From Ovis canadensis (lineage: Eukaryota; Chordata; Mammalia; Artiodactyla; Bovidae): a DNA stretch of 64,000 nucleotides. Below the pieces are notes generated by a model. That model was given only the letters and a program-made list of their open reading frames with translations. It was not told the DNA's origin and searched no databases. The stretch lies in contig NC_091245.1 in assembly GCF_042477335.2 (NCBI RefSeq), positions 87,148,501 through 87,212,500 of the forward strand, given 5' to 3'. Shown piece by piece: positions 32,236-43,948 of this stretch. Numbering within the stretch: position 1 is the first letter of the stretch; every line of letters starts with the position of its first letter. A program made the position numbers and the translations under genes.

Positions 32236-34467
32236 TTCCCTTTCAAGGTGGTTCAAGTGCTGCCTTCTCTACAAAGCCTTCCCTAACTTCTTGCACCCTC
32301 ACACAGATATTAATGAATAGGGCACTTGTCTCTGTCTACATTGGACTGGTTGCTTCTTGGGGCCAGAGCTGGAATCTTGTCCATCTGTGTACTTCTCAGA
32401 CTTAGCCCAGTGCCTGGAGCAAGGCTAGGGCTGGAGAGGGCTCTCTCTTCAGCCTACTCCAATTTATTAATAACTAAGTTATTGCAGATGTTGCTTTGGG
32501 ACTTGCTGGGCACAGCTCAGCCCCAGGCTCCGTCTCTTCCCTTCTGTGCTCAGGAGCCAAATGTGATCTCAACTGGATCTTAGATAGACTATACATCTGT
32601 ATGGAATCTGCAAACAGCACCAGCACTGTTGATTGAAGCTATCATGGGTTAAGGCATCCAGTGCCATCTTTTGAGTCCCCAAGAAAATCTATCTAACTTG
32701 TCTGGGACATCAGGCTTGCAGCTCCTGACTGCAGCTAGCATTGGGAATACATTTTTGTGATTAACGTGAATGGGTTCAGGGCTGTGCAAAAGGAAACCTA
32801 GAGACTCAACTGGCTTCCCAGATGATGGCTCCAGGAATGACACCTGGTCACCCCTCTGTTCCATTCACCAGTTCCTCCGTCCACCCATCCATTCACTCAT
32901 TTGACTAATATTTACTGAATGCCTGCTACATATCAGCAGACATGTTAGATCCTAACTAGGTGTTTAAGGCAAACATGTTCTCCTTGCTCCTGGAGCTCAC
33001 AGCTAGTAGGTAAGACAGACGTTAACCAAGTAAATTAATAAATAAATACGTACTTGTACTACAAATTTCAATATGTGCCATAAAGGAGGGGACATTCAAT
33101 ACCACCATATTCAATAGCTAGAAGGAAGCCAGGGTGCCCAGAACAGAGTGAAGGGGAAGAAATAAGAAGAGCCTGGGGCATTCCATCCCGAGCTTTGTGG
33201 ACCCCTGTGAAGCTGGGTTTTATTCAAGGCACAACCAAAAGGTCGTGCCAGGTGTTTAGGAAGGGAGCCACACGCTCAGATTCAGACTTTGCAGTGTCAC
33301 TCGAGAAGGACACCACGAGGAGTCCTTTCATCAGAACCGTCCGGAAAGTGGCACACTCAACAGGAAAACTAGCCTGAACTTTTCAAACAGTCAATACCAC
33401 AAAAAAAGAAGGAAGGAAGGAAGCTAGCGAGGACGGATAGAGAGAAGGAAGGAAACTAAGGCAAGGTATGGCCAAACGTAATGCATAAACTTCTGGTTTA
33501 AAAGCACAGCCATCAGAGTTCTGTGAGGGAGTCTGAATTGGACTGGACACGAGATGACACAGGCATCATCCTGTTCCTGGGTGTGGCAGCGGTCCCCATC
33601 CCACAGGGCTCTGACTCAGGCGCTGGAGGGTGGGAGTCCATGATGTCTCACTTTCACTTCGTTCTCCAAACACTGAGAGAAAGCAGTGTCGATGATTATT
33701 GAAACTGAGTGGAGAGTGTCTAGGGGTATGTTGTACCATTTCAGCCATTTTTCTGAATGCTAGACATTTGCCAAGACAAAAAATTGGGGGAGATGTTTTT
33801 CAATCTAAAAAAAAAATTGTATTAATTAAAAAAGTTTAAAAGATTACTTAGGCGACTGAGTGGTGACTGGTTTGGAGGGGGAACAACCTCAGGAAGATTC
33901 CATACAACCTGAGCCGAGCACCCCCTGAGTGCCAGGCATGCAGTGGGGATGCTCAGAAATAGCCCACCATGGGGGGGCACAGTTCTTGAGGCGCTAGCCT
34001 ACTGTGTTTCCTCTTTGCCTGGCAAAGAAATAAAGCCACTCTTTGCTTCTCCTCTTTAAAAAAAAATAAAGAGCCCACCCTCAAGGCACACATCCTCTAG
34101 TTTCGAAGAAAAGTGCAGGGCAGCCAGCTGGGCACACGGGCAAGTGTGGACAGGAGAACGTGCAGATCCCAGCCCGCCGGAGGCTGCCGGCCCGTGGTCC
34201 CTGAGCAGCAGTGTCTGGAGCTCCCTGAGGCCAGGCTTGCCCCTCCCCATTTCTGTGCACTTTGTAGAGCAACAGCCAGGGCTTCTCCCCACCTCTCTCC
34301 TGACAGAGCAACTGTCCTGCCCACCCATCGCTGCCATTGGCAGCCTCCCTCCCCACCCCTCCTCCCAAGCAGGCCACTGCGCCCAGATTTGAGCCCATGA
34401 GTTCACCAGGTTCTTCCCAGTCTGGCCCTGTCTACCCTAGTGTGCTGGGCCACAACACCCACCCTGA
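32236..34467. other. Intergenic DNA with old repeats and a GAAG microsatellite
   Basis: The segment about 32880-33060 (ttactgaatgcctgctac, tggagctcacag, aagtaaattaataaat) looks like an ancient interspersed repeat. A degenerate (GAAG)n tract lies at about 33400-33460. No gene seen. Confidence 0.45.
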
Positions 34468-34575
34468 TCTTATTAAATTTTTTGGCCATGCAGTGTGGCT
34501 AGCAGGTGGGATCATTGAACCCAGCCCAGTAGTGAAAGCACAGAATCCTAACCACAAGACCAGCAGGCAGTTCCC
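34468..34575 (-). repeat. CHR-type tRNA-derived SINE
   Basis: aaattttttggccatgcag to accacaagaccagcagg is the reverse of a CHR SINE. Confidence 0.6.
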
Positions 34576-35210
34576 ACACCCAGCCCAGTCTTGGCTTCAG
34601 CCAAGGTGACCCTCATTTCATTCATTCGTGGCTTATACTGCTTAATCTGGAGCCGTATTGCCTGGGTTCCAGTCCCAGATCTGCCCAGGTCTAGCTGGGT
34701 CACCTCAGAGAAGACCCTTAACCTGTAGGTTAAAGGAAGTTGCTGATGAATTTCTCTGGCCAGGAATGCAATTACTGATTTTTTAAGAGGCAACCAAGTC
34801 CTACCTCCTCCAAGAGGCCGTCTGAGATTTCTTCAACCCTCCTTGCTCCCTCTTCTGAATTCCTTTAGCCTTTTCTGTCTTGTCTGCTCCTGGACCACTT
34901 CACTCATGCTACTGGACCACTTCACCCATGCTACCTTGTTCAGTTGAGAACCACGTCCAATGCACGTGTGTATTTTCCAGGCTCTCCCTGCAGGTCACTT
35001 TCCCTCCTGAGGGCTGGCCTAGATGATCAGTAATTTCCCTTTGAACCGACTCCAAGATATTGCTGCACCTTGGATTTCTCCCATGTGGGAGGGAGATCTA
35101 AAGGTTCCTTAAGCTGGAAAGTTCTATGAAATAGGCAGGCCTTCCCTTAGGGGTCAAGGAGGACACCACCAGGACAAGCCCTAGTTTGAGACTCTGTAAT
35201 GCTTAGACAA

Positions 35211-35388
35211 GGTTTCCCAGGTGGCTCAGTGGTAAAGTACTTGCTTGCCAATGCAGGAGACATGAGTTCGATCCCTGGGTCAGGATGATCTCCTGGAAGA
35301 GGAAATGGCTAACCCACTCCAGTATTCTTTCCTGGAGAATCCCATGGACAGAAGAGCCTGGGGGGCTGCAGTCCATGGGATCGCACAA
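35211..35388 (+). repeat. Bov-tA SINE
   Basis: Sense copy with B box gagttcgatccctgggt and core cactccagtattctttcctg. Confidence 0.85.
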
Positions 35389-35759
35389 CCACAAGGCTGC
35401 ACAGAAGACACTGAAGTTTCCTTCCTGCTTTGGGGAGGGGGAAGCTGCTGAGGGCATAAGAGCAGGTTGGAGGGACAGCTCTGTCCTGTGTCCCTGGGAG
35501 CAGGGTGGGGAGACTATTTGCCAAACTTGCCTGGAGATGAAGGAAGGGGTTCCTCACATCCCCAGCTGGTCTGTCCTTGGGCAGAAAGGCTGTTTGCAAC
35601 GAAGAGGGCTTCCTAAGCTCATGTTGCCTCAGCTCTAGGCTCCAGAATCAAGCTCCTCAGCCAAGGCTGCCATGCTCTCCCATCCAGCAAGCTTATTTTA
35701 GTACAGAGGGAGAGAGATGAATGGAGGGCTGCAGTTTCTCCGTGTGTTGGCTTGGGCCT

Positions 35760-35850
35760 TCAGCAGAAATGAGTCTCATTACCCAACCCCAATTCAAGGG
35801 ATAATTACCAGATGGTATAATTTCCGAGCATTCTCCGCACCACATGGCTA
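35760..35850. promoter_or_regulatory. Candidate noncoding regulatory element
   Basis: A repeat-free patch with clustered homeodomain-type sites (TAATTA at 35802-35807, a further TAAT within 35816-35822) directly joined to an E-box CAGATGG (35809-35815). The composite order homeodomain then E-box is suggestive of a developmental enhancer. Inference only; no conservation data available here. Confidence 0.35.
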
Positions 35851-36394
35851 TTAGGTGAAGAGCAAGATGCCCACGCAGCCCCTAGATCCTCCCAAACCAC
35901 AGAGTCAAAGGGAGCCTGGAGAGGCGGAGCCCCGCAGAGGCCACTTAAGCCACCTTTTCTCTCTGGAGCCTTCCTTGGACTAGAGAAGAGGGCACTTCCC
36001 TGAGCTGGGGGTTCCCTGCCCACTTCCTTCTCCTCCTCCCATCCACCACCATGGCCAGGAGTGTAGGCTCACCCTGATGCCTCTTGCTGTCACCAAAGCT
36101 CATCGCCTTTCCTCTTCCCCAGGGAGAAAGAAGGAAGCTGATTTCTCATTCTTGGCATTACCCTGTGGTCACATGAGGTTGCTTGGGCCTAGAGGCCCGG
36201 AGAGGCGATACCCGGGTCTCTTGCCGTGATGCACGGAGAGTGACACTGATGTGGGCAGAGTGCCCTGTTGGAAAAGAGCGAGCATCTGACCCAACGCTTT
36301 TCAGCTGGGTTCCTCCAGACCCTCAAGCTCCACAGGGGGCCCAGCGGGGATGGGCAAGACCCTGACTCCTACTTCAACCCCACAGCACATATTT

Positions 36395-36985
36395 TTTTTC
36401 AGATTACTATTTTTGAAATTTATTCTTAGTTGGAGGATGATTGCTTTACAGTGTTGTGTTGCTGTACAACCATGTGAATCAGCTATAAGGGTGCACATAT
36501 CCCCTCCTTCGTGACCCTCCTTCCCAGCCCTGCCATTCCACCCTCTAGGTCATCACAGAGTGTGAAGCTGAGCTCTGTGCTATGCATCTGTTCCCTGCTA
36601 GCTATCCATTTTACACATGGATATATGTGATATATGTCTATGCTGCTTTCTCCGTTTTTCAGCACCCCCCTTCTCTTACTGTGTCCAGAAGTCTGTTCTC
36701 TATGTCAGAGTCTCTATCCTGGCTCTGGAAAAATGTTCACCAGTACCATCTTTCTAGAGTCCTTATGTATGTGTTAATATATGGTATTTGTTTTTTCTCT
36801 TTCTGACTTACTTCACTCTGTATAACAGGCTCTAGGTTCATCTACTTCACTAGAACTGACTCAAATGTGTTCCTTTTTATGGCTGAGTAATATTCCATTT
36901 TATATATGTACCACAACTTCTTTATCCGTTCATCTGTCATCTAGGTTGCTTCCATGTCCTAGCTATTGTAAATAGTAGCAGGACT
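36395..36985 (-). repeat. L1 LINE 3' fragment
   Basis: Typical reversed L1 end: ttggaggatgattgctttac, tggctgagtaatattccatt, and ggttgcttccatgtcctag. Confidence 0.75.
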
Positions 36986-37805
36986 ACTTTTATCTTGCTT
37001 ATCATCTGGGCTTCTACTTTATATTTCAGTGAAAAAGGGATTCTACTGTTAAATAAAAATTTGAAGTTATTGAGCTTATTCTATCCCATCATTTTACAGA
37101 AGGGAATTGGCACAAGCATTTGACCAAAGTCACACAGCTAGACAGTGGTGAGCTGGACCTCCTCCCCAGGCCAGCCTTCATACCACTGGCCCCAGCCCCT
37201 CGCTGCTCACACAGTTGGCCCTGGGCCTCTGGATGGGGTATGAGAGAGGGAAGTCTCTTTGGATCACCCTCCACCTCCCAGTGCCTGGCCCTACTTCAAG
37301 GTCCGGCTTCCATGCCTGGCCAGGAGTCCTGGAATCTCCCACGCCCCTTCAAGTGGCAGGACCAGTCTAAAGCCTGCGAGTGGAGAGGTTCCGGAACCCT
37401 GTGCCCTGGGCAGGATTGTTTGCAGTCACAAAGCTGAGGGTGGAAGGAGGGGAGTGGCAGCTGGATGTGGATGGGGAAGTGGAGAGGGGGCAAGAGGTCA
37501 TCTCTCTGGACAAGAGGCCCTATGGGGCAGTGAAAACCACTGGTCTAGGACCCAGGAAGCTTGAATTAAAACTTGGTCCCACCCGTCTCCAGCCTTGTGA
37601 TCCTGTATAAGGTTCACCCTCTGTGAGGCTCAGAACCTGCTAATATTAGCATGCTTATACCCACTGGCTTTTGCTCTGACATTCCAAGCCTACCTCCCCC
37701 TGACAAGCCTGGGTGGCCTCCAGGTGGAGGTTGGGGTCATTCTGCAGTGCATTCTGCAGCTGGACTCCAAGGGGCAGCCTGATTAGATCACAACTTTGCT
37801 GAGGG
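36986..37805. other. Intergenic DNA before the CELSR2-proximal BovB
   Basis: Contains a MIR-like piece at about 37090-37160 (cattttacagaaggga, agtcacacagctagacagtgg). Nothing else recognised. Confidence 0.45.
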
Positions 37806-39599
37806 GCAAGAAGAGATAAGAAACCCTTCCTCAGCAATCAATGCAAAGAAATAGAGGAAAACAACAGAATGGGAAAGACTAGAGATCTCTTCAAGAAAAT
37901 TAGAGATTCCAAGGGAACATTTCATGCAAAGAAATTTCTGTCCTCGATAAAGGACAGAAATGGTATGGACCTAACAGAAGTAGAAGATATTAAGAAGAGG
38001 TGACAAGAATACACAGAAGAACTGTACAAAAAAGAGCTTCACGACCCAGATAGTCATGATGGTGTGATCACTCACTTAGAGCCAGACATCCTGGAATGTG
38101 AAGTCAAGTGGGCCTTAGAAAGCATCACTATGAACAAAGCTAGTGGAGGTGATGGAATTCCAGTGGAGCTATTTCAAATCCTAAAAGATGATGCTGTGAA
38201 AGTGCTGCACTCAATATGCCAGCAAATTTGGAAAACTCAGCAGTGGCCACAGGACTAGAAAAGGTCAGTTTTCATTCCAATCCCAAAGAAAGGCAATGCC
38301 AAAGAATGCTCAAACTACCACACAATTGCACTCATCTCACACGCTAGTAAAGTAAGTCTCAAAATTCTCCAAGCCAGGCTTCAGCAATACGTGAACTGTG
38401 AACTTTCAGATGTTCAAGCCGGTTTTAGAAAAGGCAGAGGAACCAGAGATCAAATTGCCAACATCCGCTGGATCCTGGAAAAAGCAAGAGAGTTCCAGAA
38501 AAACATCTCTTTCTGCTTTATTGACTGTGCCAAAGCCTTTGACTGTGTGGATCACAATAAACTGTGGAAAATTCTGAAAGAAATGGGAATACCAGACCAC
38601 CTGACCTGCCTCTTGAGAAACCTATATGCAGGTCAGGAGGCAACAGTTAGAACTGGACATGGAACAACAGACTGGTTCCAAATAGGAAAAGGAGTACATC
38701 AAGGCTGTATATTGTCACGGAGCTTATTTAACTTATATGCAGAGTACATCATGAGAAATGCTGGGCTGGAAGAAGCACAAGCTGGAATCAAGATTGCCTG
38801 GTGAAATATCACTAACCTCAGATATGCAGATGACACCACCCTTATGGCAGAAAGTGAAGAGGAACTAAAAAGCCTCTTGATGAAGGTGAAAGAGGAGTGT
38901 GAAAAAGTTGGCTTAAAGCTCAACATTCAGAAAACGAAGATCGTGGCACGTGGTCCCATCACTTCATGGGAAATAGATGGGGAAACAGGGGAAGACTTTA
39001 TCTTGAGGGGCTCCAAAATCACTGCAGATGGTGACTGCAGCCATAAAATTAAAAGACTCTTACTCCTTGGAAGGAAAGTCATGACCAACCTAGACAACAT
39101 ATTGCAAAACAGAGACATTACTTTGCCAATAAAGGTCTGTCTAGTCAAGGCTATGGTTTTTCCAGTGATCATGTATGGATTCGAGAGTTGGACTGAAGAA
39201 AGCTGAGCACCAAAGAATTGATGCTTTTGAACTGTGGTGTTGGAGAAGACTCTTGAGAGTCCCTTGGACTGCAAGGAGATCCAACCAGTCCATTCTGAAG
39301 GAGATCAGCCCTGGGATTTCTTTGGAAGGACTGATGCTGAGGCTGAAACTCCAATACTTTGGCCACCTCATTCGAAGAGCTGACTCATTGGAAAAGACTC
39401 TGATGCTGGGAGGGATTGGGGGCAGGAGGAGAAGGGGATGACAGAGGATGAGATGGCTGGATGGCATCACTGACTCGATGGACATAAGTCTGAGTGAACT
39501 CCGGGAGTTGGTGATGGGCAGGGAGGCCTGGCATGCTGCTATTCATGGGATCACCAAGAGTTGGACACGACTGAGCGACTGAGCTGAACTGAACTGAAC
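37806..39599 (+). repeat. BovB LINE, 1.8 kb, next to the CELSR2 promoter
   Basis: Sense copy covering most of the reverse-transcriptase half and the 3' tail (ends gagctgaactgaactgaac). YADD codons at about 38822-38833 are intact, and an uninterrupted 137-codon stretch remains at 38391-38804. Stops (for example just before 38391 and after 38804) and a frameshift near 39200 inactivate the copy. It ends about 360 bases before the CELSR2 CpG island. Confidence 0.9.
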
Positions 39600-39959
39600 G
39601 GGGGTGGGGGCTCAGGATGGTCACTGTGTGTTCCTGAGGAAGTGGAGTGTCTCTTTGGCACAAGGGGGAGGATTTATACTATTGAGCAGGGCCATTTTAG
39701 CTCTGTCTGACCCAGACCAGTGGAGGGGAAGCAACAAGGACTCTTATCAGCATCCAGCCTTTTGGAGGGAGGTGCGTCAGGGTGGGCACTTGTCCTCTGA
39801 TAGTCCTTCAAAAGGTTTTGAAAACCTCTGAACATACTTAGGATTTGCCACCATTATTATCATTTGCTGTCTGGCTTCTGATTATTAATTCCTTTGTAGA
39901 CTGTCGTAGGAATCTGGCCCAGGGGCAGGCCTGGCGTGGGATTGGCATGGGCGAAGAAG

Positions 39960-40647
39960 GTCAGTAATGCGCGAATTCTGTATCACTGGTGCGGAGGAGG
40001 GCGCTAGGTGGGGCCCACCTCCTTCGGTGCGGCTGGCGTCGCCACTTTAAGGCAGTGGCGGCGCGAGCAGGTCTATGGTAATGAGGCGCCGCCGCCGCCG
40101 CGGCCGCTCTGCAGAGCTCGCCCGCCCGCCAGGGAAGCGAGGGAGCGTGGGGCTGGGCTCGGGGCCGCGGCGATAGCAGCTGCGGCGGCGGGGACGCGGG
40201 GCACGAGCGGCCGGCGGGGGGGCCGTCGGAAGCTCCCGGGGCCGGGCCGTGGTCCGGGGGCTCAGCTCCGGGAGAGCAGGTGGTCTATCCCGCGGGGGCG
40301 AGGGGCACTCAGAGGATCTCGGAGCGGCAGGGCCAAGGGCGCGCGGGCCCCGCGGGCGCCGCGGGCGCAGGTGGCGAGAGCCGGGTGTGCTAGTGGAAGC
40401 GCGGCGCCAGCCCGTGGTGGTCTGGGTGACCCGGCGCGGGCCCGACTTAGGGATCGGTGGGAGCCGGGGCGCGTGGGAGCGGGCAGCGCCGGGCTCCGGT
40501 GAGGCATCAAGGAGCAGGCCCCGCGGGGCGCAAAAGTAGCCCCCGGGGACTGGCGCCCCAGCCCGGGCATGAGGCGCGGCGGGGTCCGCAAGAGCGGGAG
40601 GAGGAGCCGCGGCCGCCGTTGACCCGGCCGGCCGGGAAGGGGGAGAG
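39960..40647 (+). promoter_or_regulatory. CELSR2: CELSR2 CpG island, promoter and 5' UTR
   Basis: Very GC-rich, CpG-dense block with a GCC run at about 40087-40105 and no evident TATA box. The island extends into exon 1. Two short arginine-rich upstream ORFs lie inside it (40075-40176 and 40569-40622). The transcription start is probably near 40000-40100 but cannot be fixed here. The main ATG at 40648 has G at -3. Confidence 0.7.
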
Positions 40648-43600
40648 ATGCGGGGCCCGGCGGCCCGTGCCCCACTTCCAACACCGCTGCCGCCGCTGCT
40701 GCTACTGCTGCTGCTGCCGCCACTACTGGGAGACCAAGTGGGGCCCTGTCGCTCCCTGGGGCCCGGCGGACGCGGCTCCTCGGGGGCCTGCTCTCCCGTG
40801 GGCTGGCTCTGTCCAGCTTCATCCTCGAACCTCTGGCTCTACACCAGCCGCTGCAGGGATGCGGGGACGGAACTGACTGGTCACCTGGTCCCTCACCATG
40901 ATGGTCTGAGGGTCTGGTGTCCAGAATCCGGGGCCCACATCCCCCTGCCACCAGCGCCGGAAGGCTGCCCCTGGAGCTGTCGTCTTCTGGGCATAGGAGG
41001 CCACCTTTCCCCGCAGGGCAAGCTCACCCTGCCCCATGAGCACCTGTGCTTAAAAGCCCCACGGCTGAGATGCCAGTCCTGTAAGCTGGTGCAGGCCCTA
41101 GGTTTCAGGGCAGGGGACAGCTTAGCAGAAGAGTCCATGGGTGGACGTCGGAAGAGGAACGTGAATACCGCCCCCCAGTTTCAGCCCCCCAGCTACCAGG
41201 CCACAGTGCCGGAGAACCAGCCAGCAGGTACTCCTGTGGCATCTCTGCGGGCCATCGACCCAGATGAGGGCGAGGCAGGTCGACTGGAGTACACTATGGA
41301 TGCCCTCTTCGATAGCCGCTCCAACCACTTCTTCTCTCTGGACCCGATCACTGGTGCAGTCACCACAGCCGAGGAGCTGGATCGTGAGACCAAGAGCACG
41401 CACGTCTTCAGGGTCACGGCGCAGGACCACGGCATGCCCCGACGCAGTGCCCTGGCCACGCTCACCATCTTGGTGACTGACACCAATGATCACGACCCTG
41501 TGTTTGAGCAGCAGGAGTACAAGGAGAGCCTCAGGGAAAACCTGGAAGTCGGCTATGAGGTGCTTACCGTCAGAGCCACAGATGGTGACGCCCCTCCCAA
41601 TGCCAATATTCTATACCGGCTGGTGGAAGGGTCTGGGGGCAGCCCCTCTGAAGTCTTTGAGATTGACCCTCGCTCTGGTGTCATCCGAACCCGAGGCCCC
41701 GTGGATCGGGAAGAGGTGGAATCCTACCAGTTGACGGTCGAAGCGAGTGACCAGGGTCGGGACCCTGGTCCACGGACTGCCACAGCTGCCATTTTCCTGT
41801 CGGTGGAGGATGATAATGACAATGCCCCCCAGTTTAGTGAGAAGCGCTACGTGGTCCAGGTGCGGGAGGATGTGGCCCCAGGAGCCCCGGTCCTCCGGGT
41901 CACAGCCTCAGATAGAGACAAGGGCAGCAATGCTCTGGTGCACTACAGCATCATGAGTGGCAACGCACGGGGACAGTTTTACTTAGATGCCCAGACTGGG
42001 GCTCTGGACGTGGTGAGCCCTCTTGACTATGAGACGACCAAGGAATATACCCTACGGGTTCGGGCACAGGACGGTGGCCGGCCCCCTCTCTCCAACGTCT
42101 CCGGCTTGGTGACAGTGCAGGTCTTGGATATCAATGACAATGCTCCCATCTTCGTCAGCACCCCCTTCCAGGCTACTGTTCTGGAGAGTGTCCCCTTAGG
42201 CTACCTGGTCCTCCATGTCCAGGCCATTGATGCTGATGCGGGTGACAATGCTCGCTTAGAATACCGCCTTGCAGGGGTTGGACACGACTTTCCCTTCACC
42301 ATCAACAATGGCACAGGCTGGATCTCTGTGGCAGCTGAGCTGGACCGGGAAGAGGTTGATTTCTACAGCTTTGGAGTAGAAGCCCGCGACCACGGCACCC
42401 CAGCACTCACTGCCTCGGCCAGTGTCAGCGTGACCATCCTGGATGTCAACGACAACAACCCAACCTTCACCCAACCCGAGTACACGGTGCGGCTCAATGA
42501 GGATGCAGCTGTGGGCACCAGCGTGGTGACGGTGTCGGCCGTGGACCGAGATGCCCACAGTGTCATCACCTACCAGATCACCAGTGGCAATACCCGAAAC
42601 CGCTTCTCCATCACCAGCCAGAGCGGTGGGGGGCTGGTGTCCCTCGCCCTGCCATTGGACTACAAACTTGAGCGGCAGTATGTGCTGGCTGTTACTGCCT
42701 CCGATGGCACGAGGCAGGACACGGCACAAGTGGTCGTGAACGTCACTGATGCCAATACCCACCGCCCTGTCTTTCAGAGCTCCCACTACACGGTGAATAT
42801 TAATGAGGACCGGCCAGCAGGCACCACAGTGGTGCTCATCAGCGCCACAGATGAGGACACGGGTGAGAATGCCCGCATCACCTACTTTATGGAGGACAGC
42901 ATCCCCCAGTTCCGCATCGATGCGGACACAGGGGCCGTCACGACCCAGGCTGAGCTGGACTATGAGGACCAGGTGTCCTACACCCTGGCCATCACTGCCC
43001 GGGACAATGGCATTCCCCAGAAGTCCGACACCACCTACCTGGAGATCCTGGTGAATGACGTGAATGACAACGCCCCTCAGTTTCTGCGGGACTCCTACCA
43101 GGGCAGTGTCTACGAGGACGTGCCCCCCTTCACCAGCGTTCTGCAGATCTCAGCCACTGATCGTGACTCCGGCCTTAATGGCAGGGTCTTCTACACCTTC
43201 CAAGGAGGCAATGATGGAGACGGGGACTTTATCGTAGAGTCCACATCAGGCATTGTGAGAACACTGCGGAGGCTGGATCGTGAGAATGTGGCCCAGTACG
43301 TCTTGCGGGCATACGCAGTGGACAAGGGGATGCCTCCAGCCCGCACGCCCATGGACGTGACAGTCACAGTGTTGGATGTAAATGATAACCCACCTGTGTT
43401 TGAGCAGGATGAGTTTGATGTATTTGTGGAAGAGAACAGTCCCATTGGGCTGGCGGTGGCCCGGGTCACAGCCACTGACCCTGATGAAGGCACCAATGCT
43501 CAGATCATGTACCAGATCGTGGAGGGCAACATCCCTGAGGTCTTCCAACTGGACATCTTCTCCGGAGAGTTGACCGCTCTGGTGGACTTGGATTATGAGG

Positions 43601-43948
43601 ACCGGCCTGAATATGTCCTGGTCATCCAGGCCACGTCAGCTCCGCTGGTGAGCCGAGCTACAGTGCACGTCCGCCTGCTTGACCGCAATGACAACCCACC
43701 AGTGCTGGGCAACTTCGAGATCCTCTTCAACAACTATGTCACCAACCGATCAAGCAGCTTCCCAGGGGGTGCCATCGGCCGGGTGCCTGCCCACGACCCT
43801 GACATCTCAGACAGCCTGACTTACAGCTTTGAGCGCGGGAATGAACTCAGCCTGGTCCTCCTCAACGCGTCCACTGGCGAGCTGAGGCTGAGTCGGGCAC
43901 TGGACAACAACCGACCTCTGGAGGCTGTCATGAGCGTGCTGGTGTCGG
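40648..43948 (+). CDS. CELSR2: CELSR2 coding exon 1 (signal peptide, pro-segment, cadherin repeats)
   Basis: Residues 1-1100 plus one base, an unusually large single exon. It begins MRGPAARAPLPTPLPP with a poly-leucine signal core, then a cysteine-bearing pro-segment and RRKR at 41146-41157. Cadherin repeat boundaries are marked by linkers DTNDHDP, DDNDNAP, DINDNAP, DVNDNNP, DANTHRP (degenerate), DVNDNAP, DVNDNPP and DRNDNPP. DRE/LDYE motifs recur in the repeats. The donor is GTAAGG at 43949; translation past it only reads intron. Confidence 0.97.

Noticed and set aside
38391-38804. 137-codon reverse-transcriptase open frame as a live gene
   Set aside because: It is a fragment of a BovB copy with stops on both sides and a frameshift downstream; annotated as repeat only.
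40262-40951. 229-codon minus-strand frame at the CELSR2 CpG island
   Set aside because: Shadow of a GC-rich island and exon 1; no family features and low-complexity Ala/Arg/Pro content.
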